From Candidatus Rokuibacteriota bacterium (lineage in GTDB: Bacteria > Methylomirabilota > Methylomirabilia > Rokubacteriales > CSP1-6): a DNA stretch of 7,226 bases. Position 1 is the first letter of the stretch, and every line of letters begins with the position of its first letter. The position numbers and the translations under genes are program-made. Where the stretch lies: assembly GCA_016201645.1 (NCBI GenBank), contig JACQCL010000011.1, positions 1-7,226 on the forward strand, given 5' to 3'. Below the pieces are notes generated by a model. It had not been told where the DNA came from. It was given only the letters and a program-made list of their open reading frames with translations, and did not search any database. Positions 1 through 6,655 of the stretch are shown one piece after another.

Positions 1-995
1 CGGCACCAGGACGAGCTTGCCGAACTGTTTGCCCTCGGCGAGCAGCCGCTGGGCTAGGGCGCCATCCTTCAGCTGGAACACCCGATCCAGGATCGGCTTC
101 AGGGTGCCCCTGAAGAGCTGAGCCATGACCTGATGAAACTCCCGGCGATTGGCCATGGTGGAGCCGATGATCCGGAGCTGCTTCCAGAAGACCACCCGGA
201 TGTCGGTCTCTCCGATCGGGCCCGAGGTTGCGCCGCACGTGACCAGCCGTCCCCCCTTGGCGAGGGCGCGGAGCGAGCCCTTCCAGGTGGCGGCGCCCAC
301 ATTTTCCAAGACCACGTCCACGCCCCGCTTGCCCGTCCGCTCGAGGACCACCTTGACCCAGTCCTCCTTCGAGTAATTGATGCGCTCGTCGGCGCCGAGG
401 GCTTTGGCGCGCTCCAGCTTCTCGTCGCTCGAGGAGGTGACCCAGACGCGGGCGCCGCAGAGCTTGCCGATCTGCACAGCCGTGGACGACACGCCCCCGC
501 CGACGCCGAGGATGAGCAGGTCCTCGCCGGCGCGGAGCGCGGCTTGCGTGACCAGCATCCGCCACGCGGTCATGTTCACGAGGATGAAGGCCGCGGCCCC
601 CTCGTAGGGAATCGCGTCGGGGAGCGTGAGGACCTTCCGGCCGTCCACCTTGACGTAACGATCCCGTAGCTGATGCAGAGGCTGTCCTCCCCCTGGATGC
701 AGAACTCGCAGCGGCCGCAGTTGAGGTTCGGGTTCACCGCCACGCGGTCGCCGACCTTCACGCCCTGGACGTCGGCGCCCACCTCGGCCACGTCGCCGGC
801 GATGTCACAGCCCGACCAGAAGGGCAACGGGAGTTTCAGCCCCGGGATCCCTTCCCGGACGAACAGGTCCAGGTGGTTCAGGGCGCAGGCGCGCACCCGG
901 ATCCGCACCTCTCCGGGCCCGATCTTGGGGTCGGGGACGTCCTGATACTTGAGCTTCTCCAATCCACCGTGCTCGCTGAATGCCAGGGCTTTCAT
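1..995 (-). pseudogene. Zinc-binding medium-chain alcohol dehydrogenase / quinone oxidoreductase family, frame broken near 658-660, 3' end off window
   Basis: This is an NAD(P)-dependent medium-chain dehydrogenase (MDR). The ATG at 995 follows AAGGAG by 6 bases. Residues 1-112 read the GroES-like domain, with a structural zinc site of four cysteines (C93, C96, C99, C107; spacing C-x2-C-x2-C-x7-C). The usual catalytic zinc cysteine is Asn (ALNHLD, N40) and the GHE histidine is Cys63, so only the structural zinc looks conserved. After ...SYGI (codon 660-662) homology continues in another frame as YVKVDGRKVLTLPD from 657. That frame stays open to base 1 with the Rossmann loop LGVGGGVSSTAVQIGK and ends in KLVLVP, so the stop must lie just outside. 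The family normally carries about 11 residues (GEHxxGGYAE-like) at the junction. Their absence plus the shift suggests about 31 lost bases. As written the first frame makes a chimeric tail ending at 576. It is the last gene of the run, 10 bases after the LLM gene. The family is secure; the substrate is unknown. Confidence 0.85.
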
Positions 996-1001
996 GGGGG
1001 T

Positions 1002-1007
1002 CTCCTT
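1002..1007 (-). promoter_or_regulatory. Ribosome binding site of the MDR gene
   Basis: AAGGAG sits 6 bases before the ATG at 995. It overlaps the TAA stop (1006-1008) of the upstream LLM gene, so a terminating ribosome lies directly over the next start. It fixes the MDR start at 995 and rules out the longer upstream open frame. Confidence 0.75.
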
Positions 1008-2022
1008 AGCCGTTGAACTGTTTGACGAGCGCCGGCCAGCGCGGGTCGTCGAGGCCGGGCTGCCAGGGCTGGTAGAGGTTGCAGCGGTCGAGGAGGCCCG
1101 CGTAGCGCTCCTTGATCCTCTGGGCGATGTTCGCGTACGTGCCGGTGACGGCATAGGTGTCCACCATCTCGTCGGTGATCAGGCCGGCCATCCCCTGCCA
1201 GTCGCCTTCGACGGATTTCCGGTGCAACTTGGGGGTGAGATCCTGCCAGCCGTGGGCGGCCAGCACCGGCTCGTACGTCCGCGTGGAGGCGTAGAACGCG
1301 ATCTGCTGCCTGACCGACTGTCTGGCCTCGGCCAGCTCCTTCTCCGTATCTCCCATCACGACGAAGACGGAGGCGGTGAACGTGAAGTCGTTCCGCGTTC
1401 GCCCCGACTTCTGAAGCCCTTCCGCCACGGCGGGGTGGACGACGTCCCGGAGGTACGTCGGGCTGTTGAAGGGGTGGACGTGGAGACCGTCGCACACCTC
1501 GCCGGCCATCCGGCAGATGTACGGGTTGACGCCGGCGACATAGATCGGGATCTTCGGATGCTTGATCGGGCCCGGGCTGAAGAACGGCGTCATGAGGGTG
1601 AACTGGTAGAATTTCCCCTTGAAGTCAAGCTTGGTCCCGTTCTGCCAGCACTCCCAGATCGCTCTGAGCGCCAGCACCACCTCGCGGAGCCGCGGCCCGG
1701 GCGCCTCCCACTTGACAGAGAAGCGGCGCTCGTTGTGGCCCTTGACCTGCGTGCCCAACCCGAGGAAGAAGCGACCGCCGGAGGCGGCCTGGAGGTCCCA
1801 GGAGATGTGGGCCAGGATCATGGGGCTTCGCGGAAACGCGACGGCGATGGAGGTGCCGAGCTTGATGCGCGAAGTGGCCGCTGCCGCCACGGCGAGAGGG
1901 AGGAACGGATCGTGCTTGGTCTCCGAGGACCAGAGGCAGTCGAACCCCATCGCCTCGACCTTGCGCGCGTAGTCGCCGATCCTGGCGAGGTCGTGGGTGA
2001 GCATCCCGATGTCGAGCTTCAC
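1006..2022 (-). CDS. LLM class F420-type oxidoreductase (resembles the TIGR03617 / MSMEG_2256 group)
   Basis: The product is 338 residues, a TIM-barrel flavin/F420 oxidoreductase of the bacterial luciferase-like superfamily. The N-terminus MKLDIGMLTHDL, then ARKVEAMGFDCLWSSETKHDPFLPLA, IKLGTSIAVAFPRSP, and the GRFFLGLGTQVKGHNERRF block are typical of F420-dependent LLM enzymes, as is the later PIYVAGVNPYICRMAGEVCDG segment. The length fits the family. The start is GTG at 2022, not ATG; AGGAG lies 8 bases before it. The GTG overlaps the TGA stop of the TPR gene (GTGA, 4 bases), so the two are probably translationally coupled. Assignment to the TIGR03617 group is from memory of the pattern. Use of F420 rather than FMN is inferred from the family, and no F420 biosynthesis gene is in the window. 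The substrate is unknown; a hydride transfer on the same carbon skeleton handled by neighbouring dehydrogenases is plausible. Confidence 0.9.
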   Translation of the reverse strand: MKLDIGMLTHDLARIGDYARKVEAMGFDCLWSSETKHDPFLPLAVAAAATSRIKLGTSIAVAFPRSPMILAHISWDLQAASGGRFFLGLGTQVKGHNERRFSVKWEAPGPRLREVVLALRAIWECWQNGTKLDFKGKFYQFTLMTPFFSPGPIKHPKIPIYVAGVNPYICRMAGEVCDGLHVHPFNSPTYLRDVVHPAVAEGLQKSGRTRNDFTFTASVFVVMGDTEKELAEARQSVRQQIAFYASTRTYEPVLAAHGWQDLTPKLHRKSVEGDWQGMAGLITDEMVDTYAVTGTYANIAQRIKERYAGLLDRCNLYQPWQPGLDDPRWPALVKQFNG

Positions 2023-3143
2023 GGGCGATTCTCCTGGGCGGCGTGAAGCTCCGCTTCCACCTTTCGGGCCTCATCGGCCAGCCGGAGGGCCCGGAACAAT
2101 TGCAGCGCCTGGTCGAGCGCCTGCACCGCCCCCGACCGGTCGCCCGTCTCCAGGGCCAGGCGGCCGAGGTGCCACTGAGCGTACGCCAGAAGGGGCCGAT
2201 CGTCCATCGCCGAGGCGAGGCGCACCGCCTCGGCCAGCGAGCGTCGAGCGGCCTCCCGATCTCCCATCCCCCACGCCGCGAGCCCCTCATTTTGGACCGC
2301 GGTCACGAGGGGACGGCTGAGGTTTTGCTGGCGGCCGAGGTCGGCTGCGTCCCGCGCCAGCGGCAGCGCCTCAGCGGGGCGATGCTGGGCGAGGCGGACC
2401 GCCGTGAGAGCGTTCAGGAGGTTCGCGACGCTCTCGGCATTTCCGGTCTGACGGGCGACGGCGAGCGCTTCTGCGTAGTACCCCGCCGCCGCCTCCGCCT
2501 GTCCCTGTCGCCGGGCGGTGCTCGCCATGTTCTCCAGAATCGCCGCTTGGTCCCGAGGCGTCCCCGCCCGGCGGGCCAGAGCGAGCGCTTCCTTGTAGGC
2601 GTCCATGGCCGCCTCGTAGCGGCTGGAGAGCCGGTGAGTCTCGCCGACGTTGTTCAGCGCGGTACTCTGAGCTCTCACATCGCCGAGGCTCCGCGCCAGC
2701 TTGAGAGCCTCGGCGGACGCCTCAAAGGCGTGATCAGTGTCGCCCACGTCGAGAAGGACGTTGGCCAGGGCGTTGAGGGCCCGGACCCCGCGGGCCCGAT
2801 CCCCCGCCCGACGGCTCAGGTCGTAGGCGTGGGCGAAAGCGTCAGCGGCCTGGCGCGGCAGCCTTTCCTGGACGAAGATCTCGCCCAGGAGGAAGTGGGC
2901 CTCGGTGGCCAGATCGTTCCGGTTGCTCCGACGAGCCTCCGCGAGCGCCTTCCGTGCTGAACCTGTGGCCAGCGGGAAGTCGCCCCTTGCGCGAAGGCGA
3001 CGCGCCTCGTCCAGCAGAGCCGCGATCTCCTCCCGCGCGAGGATGGGCCCCGGAGGAGGCGCGGGCTCAGGCGCGAGCGCGGCGCATCCTGACCCGACGA
3101 CGAGGACCAGCGCAAAGAACCACACGCGAAGGGAAACCGTCAC
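2019..3143 (-). CDS. TPR-repeat probable lipoprotein, eight exact 40-residue repeats
   Basis: The product is 374 residues from GTG 3143. The open frame runs upstream to about 3281, but that part overlaps the amidohydrolase and has no export signal. From 3143 the N-terminus is a signal peptide: Arg6, a hydrophobic core WFFALVLVV (8-16), then GSGC with Cys20 as the likely lipidated residue. The lipobox is imperfect because position -3 is Gly rather than Leu/Val/Ile. A Pro-rich linker follows (about 21-33). Residues 38-357 are eight tandem TPR units, each exactly 40 residues with no indel, carrying recurring small residues and endings such as AEALKLARSLGD and KEALALARRAGT. A 17-residue charged tail closes the protein. 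TPR arrays bind proteins or peptides, so this is probably an envelope scaffold or sensor rather than an enzyme. GTG shares one base with the TAG stop of the amidohydrolase (TAGTG), and the TGA overlaps the LLM start. A second GTG at 3125 is possible but shortens the charged N-region. Confidence 0.85.
   Translation of the reverse strand: MTVSLRVWFFALVLVVGSGCAALAPEPAPPPGPILAREEIAALLDEARRLRARGDFPLATGSARKALAEARRSNRNDLATEAHFLLGEIFVQERLPRQAADAFAHAYDLSRRAGDRARGVRALNALANVLLDVGDTDHAFEASAEALKLARSLGDVRAQSTALNNVGETHRLSSRYEAAMDAYKEALALARRAGTPRDQAAILENMASTARRQGQAEAAAGYYAEALAVARQTGNAESVANLLNALTAVRLAQHRPAEALPLARDAADLGRQQNLSRPLVTAVQNEGLAAWGMGDREAARRSLAEAVRLASAMDDRPLLAYAQWHLGRLALETGDRSGAVQALDQALQLFRALRLADEARKVEAELHAAQENRP
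2031..2035 (-). promoter_or_regulatory. Ribosome binding site deciding the GTG start of the LLM gene
   Basis: AGGAG lies inside the last codons of the TPR gene, 8 bases before GTG 2020-2022. It supports a GTG initiation directly at the overlapping GTGA junction. The start gives the expected MKLDIG N-terminus. Confidence 0.65.
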
Positions 3144-4030
3144 TATTCCAACCTGAACAGCCTGGCGGCGTTCTTGTAGGCGACCTTCTCGGCAACCTCG
3201 GGCCTGAGTTCGCCGAGGATCCGGCGGGTCCACTCTATCAGGCGATTCAGCGTGGCGGGCTCGAAGAGTCGTGGCGCCCACACGTCAATGCCCATCAGGA
3301 AGCGGTCGGGCAGTTTCTCGATGAGCGCCTTCCAGGCGGGATCAAGCGGTCCTGTTTCGGAGGCCAGCTTCGGCGTTCTCAGGTAGTGCATCCCCGAGAG
3401 GTCCACCATCAGGTTCGCGTGGCGGCCGAGCAGTCCCTCGAGCACCGGCGGCTCGGCGCTCCCTCCGTGGGCCAGGATGAGCATGGCCTTCGGGTGCGCT
3501 TGGAGCGCCGTCTCGAGGCCGCGCGCAGCCTCGGCGGTCAGCTCGGCGTGGATCGCGACCGGCACGCCGTGCTTCGCCGCGACCTCCAGCACCTGGCCGA
3601 ATGCGGGGTCATCGGTCCTCCTGTCAATCCGACGCGAAACCTGTCGAATGTGCACTTCCCCCGCCGCCCGGTACCGCCGCGAGGCGAGCAGGGCGTCCAG
3701 CTTGTCCGCCTGCGCCGGGCTCAGAGGGTCGGGGATCGGCGCTGCCTGGATGATCCGGTCCGGGTAGCGTTTGGCCGCGGCAGCGATCCATTCCACGTCC
3801 TGCTTTTGCACCCCGCCCACCCCGAGGAGGAGAACCCGCGCCACGTTGTTGCGCTTCATGGCGTCCACGTAGGCGTCCAGCACTTGAAGGTTTGGCAGGT
3901 GGGAGTGGGCGTCAATGAGCGGTCCCCGGTACGGCGCCTGGGCCGGCGACGGCTCAGGGCAGGTGAGGGCGATGGCGAGGCCGAGTCCAAGAGCGATCAG
4001 GAGGGCGGCAGAGCCGCGCGAGAGTCTCAT
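3143..4030 (-). CDS. Amidohydrolase family 2-type metal-dependent hydrolase with Sec signal peptide
   Basis: The product is 295 residues with a TIM-barrel amidohydrolase fold (amidohydrolase_2 / PF04909-like, the group that includes ACMSD-type decarboxylases). Residues 1-32 form a signal peptide: Arg2 and Arg5, hydrophobic run 8-22, AQA cleavage site after Ala32, so the mature enzyme is probably periplasmic or exported. Metal ligands are visible: H42 and H44 in IDAHSH at strand 1, H161 in AIHAEL, H188 in LAHGG, and D249 in MGIDVW at the last strand. E125 in GEVHI is another conserved-looking acid. The catalytic set is therefore complete. The frame stays open far upstream (to 5116), but that part is a shadow of the dehydrogenase. 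The ATG at 4030 is chosen because it starts the signal peptide and overlaps the TGA of the HicB-like gene (ATGA). There is no purine-rich ribosome site before it, consistent with coupled translation. The substrate and the choice between hydrolysis and decarboxylation are unknown. Confidence 0.88.
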   Translation of the reverse strand: MRLSRGSAALLIALGLGLAIALTCPEPSPAQAPYRGPLIDAHSHLPNLQVLDAYVDAMKRNNVARVLLLGVGGVQKQDVEWIAAAAKRYPDRIIQAAPIPDPLSPAQADKLDALLASRRYRAAGEVHIRQVSRRIDRRTDDPAFGQVLEVAAKHGVPVAIHAELTAEAARGLETALQAHPKAMLILAHGGSAEPPVLEGLLGRHANLMVDLSGMHYLRTPKLASETGPLDPAWKALIEKLPDRFLMGIDVWAPRLFEPATLNRLIEWTRRILGELRPEVAEKVAYKNAARLFRLE

Positions 4031-4203
4031 GCCGAGGGAGGAGCGGGGTGGCCTCCGCGTGTGAGGTGCGATTCGAGCGCGTCGAAGAGGCGGGCCAGGG
4101 CCTCGTTCTCGGTGCGGCCGGTGGCGCCGACACCCGGGTACTCCACGGCTGACGCCACGAACTCGCCCGACTCCTTCTGCTCGACGATCACCTCGATTCG
4201 CAT
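4027..4203 (-). CDS. Small HicB-like protein, 58 residues, no HicA partner
   Basis: This 58-residue frame starts at ATG 4203 and ends in TGA 4027-4029, overlapping the amidohydrolase ATG by 4 bases (ATGA). The sequence begins MRIEVIVEQKESGEFVAS and continues AVEYPGVGATGRTENEALARL. The pattern of a first strand ending VEQ, a turn, FVASAVEYPG, then TENEAL and a helix (LFDALESHL) is that of the HicB-like partial RNase H fold, as in HicB antitoxins and the UPF0150 group. Members at this length often lack the C-terminal DNA-binding helix, and none is visible here. HicA, the usual toxin partner (about 60 residues with a conserved His), is not found on either side, so this is an orphan or a domain with another role. 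It begins 9 bases after the stop of the dehydrogenase, with a weak GAGAG site overlapping that stop. It is too short for automatic 60-residue cutoffs. Confidence 0.75.
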   Translation of the reverse strand: MRIEVIVEQKESGEFVASAVEYPGVGATGRTENEALARLFDALESHLTRGGHPAPPSA

Positions 4204-4212
4204 GCCCGACTC

Positions 4213-5253
4213 TCACGATGGGCGCATGCCGCCGACTTTCGTGCCGCCGAAGCGCTGTCGCCAGAGCGCGACCGCCTGGGGGTTCACCGCGTGCTTGGGC
4301 ACCTCGCCCCTGAGCGCGTTCAGGGTGGCCTCGACGGCGAGCTTGAGATTGGCCAGCCGCCCGGCCTCGCTGTGGCCGACGTTGTGGGGGGTGAGAATCG
4401 CCCGTTCCGGGTCCAGCGCGCGGAGCCGGCTGTCCATGGGGAGGGGTTCCTCTTCGTAGGCGTCCAGCGCGACCCCGGCGATCCTGTTTTCCTGGATGGC
4501 CTGGCAGAGGGCATCTTCGTCCACGAGTTCGCCGCGGGCCGTGTTGATCAGGAGCGCGGTCCGCTTCATGGACCTGAGCTCCTTGTCTCCGATCATGCCG
4601 CGGGTCTTGGGCGTCAGCGTCATGTGGAGGCTCACGACGTCCGATTCGGCCAGAAGCGCGGGGAGGGCCACGAGCGTGATGCCGAGCGGGCGGGCTTTTT
4701 CCGGGGCGACGTAGGGGTCGGCGGCCAGCAGGCGGGCCTCCCATCCCTGGAGGCGTCGAGCGACTTGCATGGCCACGCGGCCGAGCCCGACAAACCCGAT
4801 CGTCTTTCCGGCGACCAGAGAGCCTCGGTCGATCCGCTGGGCCCATTCGCCGCGGCGGAGCTTGGCCTCGTTGTGCTTGATGCGCTTCAAGAGCGCGAGC
4901 ATCAGCCCGATCGTGGCCTCCGCGATGCCCAGGAAGTGCTGGGGGGCCGGGCTGTTTGCGACGATGATCCCCAGCTCGGTGGCGGCGGACACGTCGATCT
5001 TGTCGGTTCCGACGAACGGGACGACCACCAGCCGGAGCTGCTCGGCATGTTCCAGGACCGCCCGGCTGATCGTGTCGAGGTGGGAGACCATGATGACGTG
5101 GGCGTCCCGGCACCACTCGACCAGCTCTTCCTCCGTGTACGGCCGCCGGGCCGGTTGGTCCACGGGCCGCCCCAGCGCGATCTCGTGGCCCGCCTCTCGC
5201 AGCGGGTCGAACTCTTGGGATGGGCCGTAGGCGCCCGTGACGATGATTTTCAT
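4213..5253 (-). CDS. D-2-hydroxyacid dehydrogenase (NAD-binding, phosphoglycerate dehydrogenase-like)
   Basis: The product is 346 residues, of normal length for a D-isomer-specific 2-hydroxyacid dehydrogenase interconverting a 2-oxo acid and a D-2-hydroxy acid with NAD(H). The substrate half is discontinuous (1-100 and 300-346). The cofactor domain begins GKTIGFVGLGRVAMQVA (149-165). The acidic Asp179 after the second strand favours NAD over NADP. The catalytic trio is present: R240 in NTARGELVDE, E269 in AYEEEPL, H290 in TPHNVGHSE. The Rossmann loop is GLGRVA, so the usual third glycine is Ala161. The inter-domain stretch SPAPQHFLGIAEATIGL (101-117) differs from the common N.AVAEHT pattern. 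The start is ATG 5253, with no strong ribosome site seen in the 15 bases separating it from the small membrane gene. It ends 9 bases before the HicB-like gene. The exact substrate cannot be assigned. Confidence 0.92.
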   Translation of the reverse strand: MKIIVTGAYGPSQEFDPLREAGHEIALGRPVDQPARRPYTEEELVEWCRDAHVIMVSHLDTISRAVLEHAEQLRLVVVPFVGTDKIDVSAATELGIIVANSPAPQHFLGIAEATIGLMLALLKRIKHNEAKLRRGEWAQRIDRGSLVAGKTIGFVGLGRVAMQVARRLQGWEARLLAADPYVAPEKARPLGITLVALPALLAESDVVSLHMTLTPKTRGMIGDKELRSMKRTALLINTARGELVDEDALCQAIQENRIAGVALDAYEEEPLPMDSRLRALDPERAILTPHNVGHSEAGRLANLKLAVEATLNALRGEVPKHAVNPQAVALWRQRFGGTKVGGMRPS

Positions 5254-5268
5254 GATGGCTTGGAGATG

Positions 5269-5493
5269 TCAGTCGTCCACGTACCAGCAGAGGGCTTCGA
5301 CCCCGTCGCGCCGTAGTTGCCTTGCCTTGAACTCACAGAACTCCTGATTGAGGAAGCGCTCCTGAGGGAGCCACCTCAGGATCGGGACGACGTTGGGAGC
5401 CACCACCACGTAGGTATAGACATACACCCACCAGCCGAGCAGGACGATGCCGATCATCTTCGTGGCAAGCTGTCCGCGCGCCGCCCGGTTCAT
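5269..5493 (-). CDS. Small single-helix membrane protein, 74 residues, unrecognised
   Basis: I do not recognise this family. The 74-residue frame has a basic N-terminus (R3, R6, K12), one strong membrane segment (about 13-32, rich in Val, Tyr, Trp), then a soluble C-tail with NVVPILRWLP, QEFCEFKARQLRRDGVEALCWYVDD and two Cys (C53, C69). The basic end before the helix predicts the tail outside the cytoplasm, by the positive-inside rule. Its ATG at 5493 overlaps the TGA of the four-helix membrane gene (ATGA), and the start has no clear ribosome site, so coupled translation is likely. An open frame of 150 residues spans it, but the upstream half is a shadow of the neighbouring gene with no membrane signal. 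Confidence 0.68.
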   Translation of the reverse strand: MNRAARGQLATKMIGIVLLGWWVYVYTYVVVAPNVVPILRWLPQERFLNQEFCEFKARQLRRDGVEALCWYVDD

Positions 5494-5870
5494 GAGGTCC
5501 GGCGGTACGCGCCGAAGTACGCGACGAGGAGCAGGACGCCGGAGATCCCTTCCCACGCGATCTGGGACTTCGCGACGGCTGGGGCCAGCTCGCCGCTCAG
5601 GAGCCCGTGGACGGCGCGTCCGAATTGAAGCCACGTGCCGAGGAACGGCACCCAGATGACCGGACGGTAGCGATCGAGGTCTTGGGCCATGATGAGGCAG
5701 AGGATGCCGAGGGCGATCCACGGCGGCCCGACGACGCGGGCGAGCGCCGGATCCTTCAGCGGAAAGTTCCAGATCCGCGCCGCCAGCTCCGGCGCCGCCA
5801 GCGCCAGCCCTCCCATGATGAGGAGCTGCGGGACGAGCAGATACAGCATCACCTTCAAGAACGTGCGCAT
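5490..5870 (-). CDS. Four-helix integral membrane protein, 126 residues, unknown function
   Basis: The 126-residue product shows four hydrophobic segments at about 5-26, 44-62, 70-91 and 107-122, with short loops. The size and layout recall small DUF4345-like membrane proteins, but I cannot assign a family with confidence. Notable residues in or beside the membrane are Pro14, Pro49-Pro50, W51, W73, W80, H88 and W106, with Asp/Arg loops (AQDLDRYRP) between helices 2 and 3. The start is ATG 5870, preceded by a purine-rich GAGAGAGG stretch (5873-5880) in the 10-base gap after the SDR stop. The TGA overlaps the next ATG. Its location between oxidoreductases suggests a membrane partner of the pathway, for example in transport or as an anchor, but nothing in the sequence proves this. 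Confidence 0.75.
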   Translation of the reverse strand: MRTFLKVMLYLLVPQLLIMGGLALAAPELAARIWNFPLKDPALARVVGPPWIALGILCLIMAQDLDRYRPVIWVPFLGTWLQFGRAVHGLLSGELAPAVAKSQIAWEGISGVLLLVAYFGAYRRTS

Positions 5871-5880
5871 GGCCTCTCTC

Positions 5881-6644
5881 TCAGGTAGTCCCCGCGCCCA
5901 TGCCGCCGTCCACCGGGAGCGCGACCCCCGTGACCCAGCGCGCTTCGTCGCTGGCCAGATAGACCGCCGCGTACGCGACGTCGTCCGGCTGTCCCAGGAA
6001 GCCGAGCGGGTGGCGCTTGACGACCGTGTCGTATTCCCCGCGGCGGCGCAATTCCGCCAGGTAGTCCCGGTTGATCTCGGTTTCGACGAATGCCGGGCAG
6101 AGCGCGTTTACACGGACGCCGTGGGGAGCGTAGTCGAGCGCCATCCCCCGAGTCAGAAGGGCCACGCCCGCTTTGGAGGCGCCGTAGGCTGCGCGGTTGG
6201 GTGTGCCCATGAGCCCGGCGATCGAGGACAGATTGAGGATGTTTCCTCGGGACTTGATCAGCTCCGGGAGCGCGTGCTTGGAGCAGAGGAAAACGCTCGT
6301 CAGGTTGGCGTCAATGGTCTTCCGCCAGTCGTCTTCGGGGCAATCCCTCACGCTCGTCCGGGAGACCATGATGCCGGCGTTGTTCACGAGGATGTCGAGC
6401 TGGCCGAAAGTGTCCACGGTGGTCTGGATCAGCCGTTGAATGTCCTTAGTGACCGTCACGTCGCCCGGTACAGCGAGGGCCCGGCCTCCCGCCTCGGTGA
6501 TGGCTTTCGCCGTCGCCTCGATCGGCTCCGGCCGCCGGCCGTTGACGACGACGCTGGCACCTTCGCGCGCGAACATCAGCGCGATGCCCGGCCCAGGCCG
6601 CTCCCGGAACCGGTCACGATCGCCACCTTGCCCTTCAGCCGCAC
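5881..6644 (-). CDS. Short-chain dehydrogenase/reductase (SDR), classical type, with one-base frameshift at 6585/6586
   Basis: This is a classical SDR of 254 residues once a frame break is mended. The start is GTG 6644 with GGGAGG 5 bases before it, giving MRLKGKVAIVTGSGSGLGRA. The cofactor loop TGSGSGLG (11-18) is present. After GRA the frame as written runs SR-stop (TGA 6576-6578), while homology continues one base off as IALMFAREGASVVVNGRR, so a single base seems missing between 6586 and 6585. The rest is intact: NNAG (88-91), catalytic N114, S141, Y154 and K158 (LSSIAG and YGASK), then the C-terminal PVDGGMG. Read from ATG 6576 alone, the protein is 231 residues and lacks the nucleotide-binding loop, so it would not work as an SDR. 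The oxidised carbonyl/hydroxyl substrate is unknown. It begins 11 bases after the CoA-transferase stop. Confidence 0.85.
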
Positions 6645-6649
6645 CCGAT

Positions 6650-6655
6650 CCTCCC
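6650..6655 (-). promoter_or_regulatory. Ribosome binding site deciding the GTG start of the SDR gene
   Basis: GGGAGG lies between the CoA-transferase stop (TGA 6656-6658) and the GTG at 6642-6644, at a spacing of 5 bases. It supports GTG as the true start rather than the downstream ATG at 6576, and the codons after it encode the expected SDR N-terminus. Confidence 0.7.

Noticed and set aside
949..2046. 365-residue open frame on the plus strand
   Set aside because: It runs opposite to the LLM gene, has Arg/Pro/Gly/Val-rich low-complexity composition and no recognisable domain. High GC leaves stop-free shadow frames, and the minus-strand gene has clear motifs and a ribosome site.
3144..3281. 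Longer N-terminus for the TPR protein
   Set aside because: The extension is Arg-rich, overlaps the amidohydrolase coding region and would bury the signal peptide. GTG 3143 gives a proper export signal and a stop/start junction.
4027..4203. Complete HicAB toxin-antitoxin system
   Set aside because: No HicA-like frame exists beside it; the flanks are the dehydrogenase and the amidohydrolase with gaps of 9 bases or less.
2954..4459. 501-residue plus-strand open frame
   Set aside because: It lies opposite the amidohydrolase and dehydrogenase, lacks any motif and shows the composition of an antisense shadow frame.
4031..5116. Upstream extension of the amidohydrolase frame, giving a 657-residue protein
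   Set aside because: The extra 362 residues are Arg/Pro-rich and overlap the 2-hydroxyacid dehydrogenase in another frame on the same strand. The signal peptide begins at 4030, so that is the start.
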